Source: Candidatus Cloacimonadota bacterium
GTDB taxonomy: Bacteria; Cloacimonadota; Cloacimonadia; Cloacimonadales; Cloacimonadaceae
Direction: 5' to 3'
Length of the DNA: 17,628 nt
Assembly (NCBI GenBank): GCA_023392795.1
Contig: JAEWNJ010000026.1
Coordinates: 1 to 17,628 of the forward strand
Of the stretch, positions 1-8,273 are shown piece after piece. Position 1 is the first letter of the stretch, and every line of letters begins with the position of its first letter. The notes beneath the pieces were generated by a model. It saw only the letters and a list, made by a program, of their open reading frames with translations. It was not told the DNA's origin and ran no database searches. The position numbers and the translations under genes are program-made.

Positions 1-2
1 TG

Positions 3-24
3 TATAATAGCAATGTATAAATAG
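3..24 (+). promoter_or_regulatory. Possible -10 box(es) of the membrane-cassette operon
   Basis: A perfect TATAAT sits at 3-8 and a second TATAAAT at 16-22, in an imperfect tandem arrangement. From the first box, transcription would begin near base 15, giving a leader of about 20 nt that still holds the Shine-Dalgarno AGGAG (23-27). The matching -35 region would lie upstream of the window, so only half the promoter can be judged. That this is the operon promoter is inference. Confidence 0.45.
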
Positions 25-35
25 GAGTGAAGCGT

Positions 36-2927
36 ATGAGGTTGGACAAGCGTCGCCTTATCCTGCTCCTGCTGCTTGCGTTTATCGTTAGTGCAACGGT
101 GATCATCGCCCAGCGGCAGGAAGATAGGAACGAGAACACAGTGAAAGATTTTCAGGTGAGTGACATCCCTGCGGATGACGGCAGCGGATTGATGCTGTCT
201 TGGAAGCCCCTGGATCGTGGCAAAAGGATTATCGAATATCGCGTGTATCGCGGGATCAAGCCCGATCAGCTCTTTTTCCTGGATTATATTCAGGTGAATC
301 CCAAAAGTGGTGTGGCTTCCGATGTGATGTATTATTACGACAATTCTCCCAGTGAGATTTCTGATTATAGCCATCCCACCAAACTGAAACGGGAAAAAGG
401 GCAGCCCGATGATGGCATTTTGTTTGATAAACCCCCGCGGGATCTGAAGTTTACCGCCACGCTGATGGAGAAATATCAGATGATCTCCCTGGCCAAACGT
501 AATGACTTCTATTTCAAGAGCAAAGAGATCGTGGAGGATCCCAAAGCTGAAGATCCGAATAGCTTTGCTGGCCTCAAGGACAATCAACAGACCATTCTGG
601 CCATGCTGAAGCCCGGTAATGAATATTACTACGCGGTGTTGGCGGTGAATGAACGTCGCCAGATGTATCCTGCCACCGAAGTCAAATCCAGCGTGCCCAT
701 GCCAAACGCTCCCGATCCTTCTCCTGCCCTGTACTCTGTGGTGCTGGAAGATCTGCAGGAACTGCGTTTCGAATGGGAATACCCCATGTACAAAGATGCT
801 CTGGCTCAATATAACATCCTCCAGGTATCAGCCATGCCGGAGGAAGTGTGGAACGAAGTTCGCAAAGACCCCGCTGCAGTGCAGGCCTCAGCGAAATTGA
901 TCGCCAGCGGCCAGGTGGGCAGCGGCGCACTCCCAAACTACACCAAAGTTCCTGTGGGTGAAAGCATTGCCGCCTTCAAAGATGCCAGATTCGTACTGCA
1001 GCTTGTGGATTATTACGGCGCATCGTCGCTATCCCCCATTTCTACCCCTCGGGTCCTGACCAGTGCCGCCTTGCCAGCCGTCACCGACTATTGGGTGGAG
1101 GACAAGCCAAACGACAAAGGCGACCGCCTGACCGTGGTATGGGATCATCCCATTATTTTTGTGGTGAAAACCACCTCACTAAACCGGGAAAACACCAAGC
1201 TGCGAATAAACTATCAGCAAAACCAGACTGAAAACCAGAAGGTTAAGAACATCTGGTTTGCCTTCCAGGATCCGACCACCGGCAAGGAAATCGCCAAGAT
1301 CAAGGAATTCTATCAGGACGATAGCATCGTGCTGAAGCTGCCCAAGGATTATGATTTCAAGAAAGGCCTGAAGGTGCAGATCACGATGGAAGGAACTCCT
1401 GAGATCCCCAAAGATTACGTGATCGAACAGGATCTCACCTATGATCCCGCCATGCTGGCCCTACTGCCGAGCAAGGCCCTGTATCGCAACAACCGCGACG
1501 TATCCACCATCTTCAACGTGGTTTACCGCAAGCTGGTGCAATCCCCTGCCTGGCGCCTGGTAATGCGCAATACCTCCTTTGATAATTCTCTGGATGTAAC
1601 CGTGTCCTACCCCTCCATGGCACAAAAACTGGTGCAAGCCATCAGCTATGCCGAGGGCGATTCCATGATCTTCTTCATGGGCTCAGGCGAACGCAAGAGC
1701 CGCCCGCTGATCCCCGGAGAAAGCAAGGCTCCCCGCACCCTGATGTCTCACGAAGTGGACTTTATGTGGGATGAAGCAAATGAAGTGATGGTAAAAACCA
1801 GCCTCTTCAAAGAACCCGCCAAACGCATGCACGAAAAGGCGATCAAGGACGCTGAAGATTCCATCAAGCAACTGGAAGCTGCCAAGGCAACGGCGCCGGC
1901 TGAACAGTGGCCTGAAATAGACGCACAGATCGCCCGTAGCCAAGCTGTGATCGATGCTTACAAGAGCGAACCGGTTACCTCGATGCTGAGCGCTGTGAGC
2001 AATCGCGGCCGCTTGAAGAATGTATTGAAGGTGAATGACGAGTTTTCCCGCAAGCAGGCCTTCATGGTGGTCAAGACCGATGCCAGGGGTCTCTTTGTGG
2101 AATCCATGCCTCAAATGACCGACGGTAAATACACTTATATGGCGCCGGTTTCGAACTGGTTTGACACCAATAAGTTCGTCACGCTGGTCGCCACCATCCT
2201 CTTCTGCATCATCGTGGTGGTCTTCGTGAACCTTGCCAAACGCGGCAAGAATCTTTACATCCGCCCCATCGCCGGTCTGCAGGAAATCGATAACGCCATC
2301 GGCCGCGCCACCGAAATGGGACGTCCGATGCTGTATTGCATGGGTAATGGCTCGCTCTCAGACGTGGCAACGATCGCCTCCATGGGCATCTTGGGACTGG
2401 TGGCAAAAAAAGCCGCTGAATATGATACCAAGCTGATCGTTCCGTGTTACGACTACATCGTGATGCCCATCGCTCAAGAAATCGTGAGGGAAGCTCACTA
2501 CGCTGTTGGCCGCCCCGATACTTACGACCGCAACAATGTGTTTTATCTCACGAACGTGCAGTTCGCTTATGTGGCAGGCGTGAATGGAATCATGATCCGT
2601 GAACGCGCGGCAACGAACTTCTTTATGGGATACTTTGCCGCCGAAGCTCTGTTGATGACGGAAACCGGAAATGCGGTGGGTGCTGTGCAGATTGCCGGTA
2701 CCGACGCCGTGACCCAGATTCCCTTCTTCATCACTACCTGCCAATATACTCTCATCGGCGAAGAGCTGTATGCAGCGAGCGCTTATCTGAACCGTGAGCC
2801 CATGCTTTTGGGTAACCTGAAAGCTCAGGACTACTTCAAGTTTGTAATTACCAGTATTGTGCTCGTAGGAGCTGTCCTGGCGACGTTCGAGATTACTGGA
2901 TTAGCCCTTCTGTTACCAGAGAAATAA
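36..2927 (+). CDS. Large membrane protein A: Fn3-like exterior region, coiled coil, TM and DUF6754-type C-terminal domain
   Basis: Function unknown. The ATG at 36 is chosen because AGGAG at 23-27 lies 8 nt upstream; an in-frame GTG at 27 overlaps that site. The 963-residue product has a basic N-terminus and hydrophobic segment (about 8-25), then an exterior region with Fn3-like strands: a D-x-P-x-D-D-G motif at 43-49 followed by LSW, a closing strand set at 194-212, and a second D-K-P-N-D-K-G motif near 356. A charged helical stretch (595-655) looks like coiled coil. A TM follows (714-736), then a conserved domain (about 741-930) with GRATEMGRP, AGVNGI, TQIPFFITTC and LIGEE, which I recognise as DUF6754, and a last TM (934-958). 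By the positive-inside pattern that domain is cytoplasmic. Gene B (5502-8261) is its paralog. The next gene starts 12 nt after this stop. Confidence 0.8.
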   Translation: MRLDKRRLILLLLLAFIVSATVIIAQRQEDRNENTVKDFQVSDIPADDGSGLMLSWKPLDRGKRIIEYRVYRGIKPDQLFFLDYIQVNPKSGVASDVMYYYDNSPSEISDYSHPTKLKREKGQPDDGILFDKPPRDLKFTATLMEKYQMISLAKRNDFYFKSKEIVEDPKAEDPNSFAGLKDNQQTILAMLKPGNEYYYAVLAVNERRQMYPATEVKSSVPMPNAPDPSPALYSVVLEDLQELRFEWEYPMYKDALAQYNILQVSAMPEEVWNEVRKDPAAVQASAKLIASGQVGSGALPNYTKVPVGESIAAFKDARFVLQLVDYYGASSLSPISTPRVLTSAALPAVTDYWVEDKPNDKGDRLTVVWDHPIIFVVKTTSLNRENTKLRINYQQNQTENQKVKNIWFAFQDPTTGKEIAKIKEFYQDDSIVLKLPKDYDFKKGLKVQITMEGTPEIPKDYVIEQDLTYDPAMLALLPSKALYRNNRDVSTIFNVVYRKLVQSPAWRLVMRNTSFDNSLDVTVSYPSMAQKLVQAISYAEGDSMIFFMGSGERKSRPLIPGESKAPRTLMSHEVDFMWDEANEVMVKTSLFKEPAKRMHEKAIKDAEDSIKQLEAAKATAPAEQWPEIDAQIARSQAVIDAYKSEPVTSMLSAVSNRGRLKNVLKVNDEFSRKQAFMVVKTDARGLFVESMPQMTDGKYTYMAPVSNWFDTNKFVTLVATILFCIIVVVFVNLAKRGKNLYIRPIAGLQEIDNAIGRATEMGRPMLYCMGNGSLSDVATIASMGILGLVAKKAAEYDTKLIVPCYDYIVMPIAQEIVREAHYAVGRPDTYDRNNVFYLTNVQFAYVAGVNGIMIRERAATNFFMGYFAAEALLMTETGNAVGAVQIAGTDAVTQIPFFITTCQYTLIGEELYAASAYLNREPMLLGNLKAQDYFKFVITSIVLVGAVLATFEITGLALLLPEK

Positions 2928-2939
2928 ACGAGGTTTTCC

Positions 2940-3569
2940 ATGAAGAAGACAATACCATTACTAATCGTGATTCTGGGTGGACTGATATTCGTGGCGTGGG
3001 CTTTCAGCCCCCACTACATCATCCAGGAAGTATTCTACAACCAATTTTACCTGCCATGGGTGTATGCCTCGTCAGGTTTTGCCATGCTCCTGGGAGTGAT
3101 TTCACTCTCCATGATGCATTCGAACAAGATCAAACAGAAGGGACCCAAATGGCAATATAGCTGGTTTTTCTTTGCCAGTTTCCTGGTTACCGCGCTGGCA
3201 GGATTCATCGGTGGAACGCAGAAGGGCGGCCTTCTGATGTGGATGTTTGAAAACATGCAGATGCCGATGAGCGCGACCATGTTCTCGCTCCTGGCTTTTT
3301 ACATGGCTTCCGCTGCATACAAAGCCTTCCGCGCCCGCAGCCCCGAAGCCACAGTGCTCCTGGTGGCTGCCATCGTAGTGATGCTGGCTCAGGTCCCCCT
3401 GGGAGTGAAGATCTCCAAACACCTGCCCACCATCTCACAATGGATTCTGGACGTACCAAACCTCGCTTCCAAACGCGGTATCGCGCTTGGCGTGGGCTTG
3501 GGTTCCGTGGCCACTTCACTGAAAATCTTACTGGGAATCGAACGCTCATATCTGGGCGGCGGTGATTGA
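2940..3569 (+). CDS. Six-TM membrane protein of unknown function, cassette member 2
   Basis: The 209-residue product is polytopic, with hydrophobic segments near 5-22, 39-58, 74-92, 108-127, 136-153 and 179-197. The basic loop SNKIKQKG (61-68) and the stretch KAFRARS (128-134) should face the cytoplasm. The C-terminus ends in IERSYLGGGD. The start follows GAGG (2930-2933) by 6 nt, and the stop lies 17 nt before the next gene's preferred start. I do not know an enzymatic or transport family for it and see no charged residues clustered inside membranes that would suggest a channel. Its position between the large protein A and the bitopic protein suggests a partner in one membrane complex. I recall similar proteins beside DUF6754 genes in other phyla, but cannot check this. 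Confidence 0.8.
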   Translation: MKKTIPLLIVILGGLIFVAWAFSPHYIIQEVFYNQFYLPWVYASSGFAMLLGVISLSMMHSNKIKQKGPKWQYSWFFFASFLVTALAGFIGGTQKGGLLMWMFENMQMPMSATMFSLLAFYMASAAYKAFRARSPEATVLLVAAIVVMLAQVPLGVKISKHLPTISQWILDVPNLASKRGIALGVGLGSVATSLKILLGIERSYLGGGD

Positions 3570-3586
3570 TAAAGGAGAGCTGGAAG

Positions 3587-4768
3587 ATGAATTTATTCGA
3601 AAGAATGCAAAAGCTGGATCGCCGCTGGATCTACATTGTGGTAGCTTTGGCGATTATCATTCCCCTGATGATTCCTTATGATTCGGATAACGTGACCACC
3701 CCGCCTACCGAAAATCTGTATCAGATGATCGATAGCTTTGCGGGACGTGAAGACCGCGCCATCCTGATGAGTTTCTATCACGATGCTGCCACCATGCCGG
3801 AGCTGTTCCCCATGGAAGTGGCCATCCTGCGTCACGCCTTTGAACGCAACGTGAAGGTCTTTGCCCTCACCTGGTTCCCCGCCGGCGCACCCTTGATCGA
3901 TTACGCCATAAACAGCGTAAAAGAGGAATTCCCAAACATCCAGAGCGGTGTGGACTACTGTAACTTTGGTTACAAACCTCAGGCCTTCGCCATGGTGATG
4001 GGTATGGGTGATAACATCGCCAACGCCATGAATACCGATGCCGAGGGACGCAAGCTGGAAAATCTGCCCATCATGAAGGGTATCAATAACTACAGCGAAA
4101 TGAACCTCGTGATCGAGTTTTCGGGATCATCCGCCGGCATGACCTGGATCGTCTATGCACGGCCCAAGTTTGGCTTGAACGTAGCTGTGGGCGTTACCGC
4201 CGTGATGGCTGCCGACCTCTATCCCTACCTGCAATCTGGTCAATTGATTGGTATGCTTTCCGGCCTCAAGGGTGCCGCGGAATATGAAAAGCTGGTGGAT
4301 ATCTTTGCCGCATACAGAGATCCCGCCGTTGATTACCGCATTACCACCGATGCCGAAGGCAAGAAGATCCTCCCGGGACGTCCCTTTGGGCGCGAAATCC
4401 TGGATGACGAATCCAGCCTGGATCTTTCCAAAATCACCACACAGACCAAGGCCAGATTCACGAATGAGCAATTTGTAGCCTTCTCCGGCAAGTATCCGGA
4501 ACACCTGGCGCTGCTGAATAGCTTGCGCGAAGAGGAAGATGGCAAAGCCGTGATCGACGTTACCAAAATCACTCCCGAAATGCGTGAACAGATGGGCGAA
4601 TTCCTGTATCGCGAGATCAATCAGCTCACTCGCAATACTCTTTACAAGTTCAAGGTGGCCCGCATCGGGATGAACGCGCAAAGCGTTGCCCATATCATGA
4701 TCATTCTCTTCATCGTGATCGGAAACGTTGGTTACTTCATTCAGAAAGCCCGTGGGCAAAACGTGTAA
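3587..4768 (+). CDS. Bitopic membrane protein with alpha/beta exterior domain, cassette member 3
   Basis: The start is ATG 3587, preceded by AAGGAG (3572-3577). A longer frame from TTG 3566 overlaps the previous stop and has no ribosome site. The 393-residue product has a TM at 14-31, a roughly 330-residue exterior region and a TM at 368-384 with a basic cytoplasmic tail (QKARGQ). The exterior region alternates hydrophobic strands with helices: AILMSFY (58-64), a helix over EVAILRHAFERN, VKVFALTWF (89-97), later NLVIEF and LNVAVGVTAV. It ends in a striking stretch, PYLQSGQL followed by GLKGAAEYEKLV (213-237). This suggests a Rossmann-like or GldG/IFT52-like fold, which is a low-confidence inference. 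No catalytic motif is recognised. Downstream spacing is 11 nt to the next gene. Confidence 0.8.
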   Translation: MNLFERMQKLDRRWIYIVVALAIIIPLMIPYDSDNVTTPPTENLYQMIDSFAGREDRAILMSFYHDAATMPELFPMEVAILRHAFERNVKVFALTWFPAGAPLIDYAINSVKEEFPNIQSGVDYCNFGYKPQAFAMVMGMGDNIANAMNTDAEGRKLENLPIMKGINNYSEMNLVIEFSGSSAGMTWIVYARPKFGLNVAVGVTAVMAADLYPYLQSGQLIGMLSGLKGAAEYEKLVDIFAAYRDPAVDYRITTDAEGKKILPGRPFGREILDDESSLDLSKITTQTKARFTNEQFVAFSGKYPEHLALLNSLREEEDGKAVIDVTKITPEMREQMGEFLYREINQLTRNTLYKFKVARIGMNAQSVAHIMIILFIVIGNVGYFIQKARGQNV

Positions 4769-4779
4769 AGGAGGAAGAA

Positions 4780-5382
4780 ATGAGTTTCGAATTGTTTAGC
4801 AATCTGGTGGGAGCGTTTTTCACGCTGTGCATTTTCTCCTTCCTTTACAAGGACAACCCCTTCTATCAAGCGGCAGAACAGATGCTGGTGGGTATTTCTC
4901 TGGGCTATGGCCTGGTCTTTACCTTCGAACGTGTGTTTATCCCCTACGTATATCAACCGATCATCATCAAACACCAGTTTATGCTGATCATCCCCGCGAT
5001 CCTGGGTATCCTGTACCTCTTTCGCTTCACCCGCAATCTGGCATGGCTTTCCCGCTATCCCATCGCCTTCAATATGATGATGGTGGGTATGGGTGTGCCC
5101 ATGGGTATGCACGCCAGCATCCTGGTGCAGATGCGCCAGGCCATGGTACCGGTGGAGACGGTGAATCTCTTCCTGATCCTGCTCGGAACCGTGGCGGTAT
5201 TACTGTATTTCTTCTTCTCCAAAGCCCATTCCGGGGCCTACGGGAAGTTTGTGAATATCGGTAAATGGTACATGATGATAGGCTTCGGTGCATCCTTCGG
5301 GCTCACCGTGATGGCTCGTATTTCACTGTTGATCGGGCGTATTCAATTCCTGGTCAACGACGTGTTTGGCCTGCTGAAATAA
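4780..5382 (+). CDS. Polytopic membrane protein of unknown function, cassette member 4
   Basis: A strong AAGGAGG (4768-4774) lies 5 nt before the ATG. The 200-residue product carries hydrophobic segments near 5-22, 33-50, 67-83, 97-112, 127-147 and 163-188, so five or six membrane spans. Notable conserved-looking stretches are YKDNPFYQAAEQ (23-34), between the first two spans, and GASFGLTVMARISLLIGRIQF (170-190) in the last span, where an arginine (180) is followed by a second (187) within an otherwise hydrophobic helix. No known transporter or enzyme signature is seen. It lies in series with the preceding three genes and 119 nt before gene B, the longest gap inside the cassette, which holds a large hairpin. 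A structural role in a membrane assembly is inference. Confidence 0.8.
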   Translation: MSFELFSNLVGAFFTLCIFSFLYKDNPFYQAAEQMLVGISLGYGLVFTFERVFIPYVYQPIIIKHQFMLIIPAILGILYLFRFTRNLAWLSRYPIAFNMMMVGMGVPMGMHASILVQMRQAMVPVETVNLFLILLGTVAVLLYFFFSKAHSGAYGKFVNIGKWYMMIGFGASFGLTVMARISLLIGRIQFLVNDVFGLLK

Positions 5383-5387
5383 AGTAT

Positions 5388-5440
5388 GGACGAACTTCCC
5401 GGCCGGAGTAAAAAAGCTCAGGCCGGGAAGCCGCTCGTCC
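5388..5440 (+). promoter_or_regulatory. Long GC-rich hairpin between cassette genes 4 and B
   Basis: CTTCCCGGCC (5395-5404) pairs perfectly with GGCCGGGAAG (5421-5430) around a 16-nt A-rich loop. An outer stem pairs GGACGA (5388-5393) with TCGTCC (5435-5440) across a small asymmetric bulge. There is no T-run after it on either strand, so it is not a classical terminator. It could set differential expression of B by RNA processing, stabilise the upstream message, or control translation of B; none of these is shown. Confidence 0.65.
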
Positions 5441-5501
5441 TTGCCATGCAGCCGGGTGTATGCCCAATGATCCGAAATACCCTTCAGTTACTGGGGATAA
5501 C

Positions 5502-8261
5502 ATGAAAAAAGCTCTTTTATACACAATCCTGATGCTCGCTTTGCTGACCACCGGTCTGTTTGCCGCGGTGGTGCAAGCTGGAAAGATCACCGATATCACG
5601 GCATACGACATGCCGGATGATGATGGCAGCGGCGCGATCCTGCGTTGGAAGCCACTATCCAAAGATCATCGTATCATCAAATACAACGTTTACCGTGGCG
5701 TGAGCCCTGATTCTCTATATCTGCTTACCTTTTTGGAAGTGGATCCCAAAATGGGAGTATTGGCCCCATATTTGTACTATTACGACACTGGCGACCAGCC
5801 CCTGATCGAATTTGAAAGCTCTCCGCTGAAGCTGCGCAAGGAAAAAGGACAGGCAGCAGATAGCCCCCTGTATCAGAAATTTCCCATTCGCTCTGATCTG
5901 CTCAGCGCTGTGATGAATTCCTATTCACTGTTGGCCATGACCAAAGGCCGCACCCTGCATCACAAATCCAAAGCCGTCACCAAAGACGACAAACTGATGT
6001 CGGGACTCAAACTGGTGCAAACCGATGGTATTTACGCCATTCCCAAGGCCGGAACCAAGTACTATTACAGTGTGGCTGCCGTGAATGAACGCGGTCAGGT
6101 TTTACCCGCCTCGAAGGTACTGGATGTGGTTCCGGTAGATAACGCGCCAAACGACAGCGCTATTTTGCACGCAGTGTACTTGTCCGATTCTGGACAGTTC
6201 AATTTTGAATGGATGCCTCCCACCGGCTCATCCGACATCGCGTCCTGGCAGGGCTGGCTGGCCCCAAAATCACTGGTGGGTACCGATGGCTCCATCGGGG
6301 AAAATGCCCTGGCCGCGGCCATCCCCATCTTCGAGATTCCGAATATGGCAGCATCATCGGTCTATTATCACTCGGCACCCTTCGAAGGTGGAGCAATTGA
6401 CCTCGCCAATTACTCAGCATTACTCAGTTACCGCGATTACAGCGATCAGATGGCAGTGGTAAAAGCCAATTCATTCCGCGTACTCTCTTCGGACGCACTG
6501 CCCACTTTGCCCGATTACCAGGTGATGGACAAGATAAACGACAAGGGGGACAACATGTTAGTCTCCTTTGGCAAGCCCCTGGCTTACATCACTCTGGCTG
6601 AGTTCAAAAATCACAAGCATAAAAGCCTGAAGATAAACTACGACGTTTCCAAAAACGAGAATTACACTGTCGATAAGGTGAAGTTCGTATTCAGCACAAA
6701 GGACGGCAAGAAGATCGGAGAAGTGATCGAGAACTATGTGGACCATGTGATAGAACTCAAGCTGCCGGAAGGCTTCCGCGATATTCGCTTTTTGCATAGC
6801 GAGATCAGCGTAAAGCTGCTGAAGGGTAAATCCTTTGAAAGCGAGACGGTTAGTCAGGACGTGGTTTACAACGACTACTTCCGCCGTTTCCAGGCCAGCG
6901 CGAACTACGTAAATGGAGTGGATATCAGCAAGCTGCATTTCGACGTGCTCAGCATGTCCCGGCTGGATTTTGATTTCGTCCCCGGCTTGCGTTCCAATGC
7001 CCTCACCCGCACTTACGACCACACCATTCCCTATGAAGACGCCATCTTCCGTCCCATCAGCGGCTATGATGCCGCCAGCGGACGCTTCCTGTTTGACGCG
7101 CGTCTGGGCATCGCCGCCGATCCCGAACAGGGCTTGTACTTTGACGTTCCGCTCTATCGCGATGCCTTTGCCAAAGAAATGGAGCAGCGTAAAGCCCGCA
7201 TCGCGGAAGTGGAGAAGCAGATCGCAGAAAATCCCGTCCAAGCAGAGGAATTGAGCGCAGAATTGACTATGCTGAAAGCTGAATGGGATTTTATCACCAA
7301 GCATCCCGCTTATCTGGAAGCTCAGAAGGCCACCAGCGATAAAGCCTGGCGCAAGATCATGCTCTCCTGGCGCGATAAAGCCATGCGCAGCTATCAATAC
7401 CGCATTCTGGCCACCGATACCAAGGCAGCTTTCACGGTTTCAGATACCTATACCGATGAGAACGGCGAGCAGTGGTTTTATCCGGTCTCGCAATGGTTCG
7501 ATTCCACCAAATGGATGACTCTCTGGGCCTCCATCCTCATCGTTGTCCTGCTGCTGTATGCCATCTATATCACTCGGCGCCGGGAGGTATATATCCGCCC
7601 CATCGCCGGATTGGAAGAGATCGACAATTCCATCGGCCGCGCCACGGAAATGGGTCGTCCCGTGATGTTTGTACCCGGTTGGGGTACTCTTGGTGACGTG
7701 TGCACCATCGCCAGCCTGATGATCCTGGCGCAGGTATCCAAAAAGACCGCCGAGTATGATACCCGCCTGATCAATCCCCATTGCGACTACATGGTGCTGC
7801 CCCTGGCGCAGGAGATCATCAGCAATTCTTACAGCGAGATGGGTCGTCCTGATTCCTTCAATCAAAATGACATCTTCTTCGTAAGTTATGACCAATTCCC
7901 CTTCTGCGCGGGAGTGAACGGGATTACCATCCGTGAACGGGTAGCCACCATCTTTTACATGGGCTTTTTCAATGCCGAAGCTCTGCTACTCACCGAAACT
8001 GGTAACCAGACCGGAGCCATCCAGGTGGCAGCAACGGACGCCATCACTCAGATCCCCTTCTTTATCACGACTTGCGATTACACCCTGATCGGAGAAGAGT
8101 TTTACGCCGCCAGCGCTTATCTGTCCCACGATTCGGACATGGTAAGCATGCTCAAGGCACAGGATTATTTCAAGATCATCATCGTGTTTGTGGTGCTCAT
8201 CGGCGCCATTCTTTCCACCTTCAATTTCTCACATGTAATCCACGCATTCCCCTTGGAATAA
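5502..8261 (+). CDS. Large membrane protein B: paralog of A with Fn3-like exterior region, coiled coil, TM and DUF6754-type domain
   Basis: Function unknown. ATG 5502 is preferred because it begins a clean signal peptide (KK, then hydrophobic to VVQA, cleavage likely after 26) and follows GGGG at 5493-5496; the in-frame ATG at 5460 would place a non-signal-like segment in front. The 919-residue product repeats the layout of A: a D-M-P-D-D-D-G motif (36-42), a second D-K-I-N-D-K-G motif near 343, a charged coiled coil (about 558-615), TM (671-691), DUF6754-type domain (697-887) and final TM (892-910). The C-terminal domain is far closer to A (GRATEMGRP, AEYDT, AGVNGI, TETGN, TQIPFFITTC, LKAQDYFK all shared) than the exterior part. 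A and B may form a heteromer, the cytoplasmic face kept and the outer face diverged; this is inference. Rex follows after 12 nt. Confidence 0.82.
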   Translation: MKKALLYTILMLALLTTGLFAAVVQAGKITDITAYDMPDDDGSGAILRWKPLSKDHRIIKYNVYRGVSPDSLYLLTFLEVDPKMGVLAPYLYYYDTGDQPLIEFESSPLKLRKEKGQAADSPLYQKFPIRSDLLSAVMNSYSLLAMTKGRTLHHKSKAVTKDDKLMSGLKLVQTDGIYAIPKAGTKYYYSVAAVNERGQVLPASKVLDVVPVDNAPNDSAILHAVYLSDSGQFNFEWMPPTGSSDIASWQGWLAPKSLVGTDGSIGENALAAAIPIFEIPNMAASSVYYHSAPFEGGAIDLANYSALLSYRDYSDQMAVVKANSFRVLSSDALPTLPDYQVMDKINDKGDNMLVSFGKPLAYITLAEFKNHKHKSLKINYDVSKNENYTVDKVKFVFSTKDGKKIGEVIENYVDHVIELKLPEGFRDIRFLHSEISVKLLKGKSFESETVSQDVVYNDYFRRFQASANYVNGVDISKLHFDVLSMSRLDFDFVPGLRSNALTRTYDHTIPYEDAIFRPISGYDAASGRFLFDARLGIAADPEQGLYFDVPLYRDAFAKEMEQRKARIAEVEKQIAENPVQAEELSAELTMLKAEWDFITKHPAYLEAQKATSDKAWRKIMLSWRDKAMRSYQYRILATDTKAAFTVSDTYTDENGEQWFYPVSQWFDSTKWMTLWASILIVVLLLYAIYITRRREVYIRPIAGLEEIDNSIGRATEMGRPVMFVPGWGTLGDVCTIASLMILAQVSKKTAEYDTRLINPHCDYMVLPLAQEIISNSYSEMGRPDSFNQNDIFFVSYDQFPFCAGVNGITIRERVATIFYMGFFNAEALLLTETGNQTGAIQVAATDAITQIPFFITTCDYTLIGEEFYAASAYLSHDSDMVSMLKAQDYFKIIIVFVVLIGAILSTFNFSHVIHAFPLE

Positions 8262-8273
8262 GGAGTACAAACC

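Noticed and set aside
3566..3586. TTG start for cassette member 3
   Set aside because: It overlaps the previous stop without a ribosome site, while ATG 3587 has AAGGAG at good distance.
5388..5440. Rho-independent terminator between cassette member 4 and B
   Set aside because: There is no T-run after the stem on either strand.
5460..5501. Upstream ATG that would extend gene B by 14 residues
   Set aside because: It puts non-signal residues before an otherwise clean signal peptide and lacks a ribosome site.
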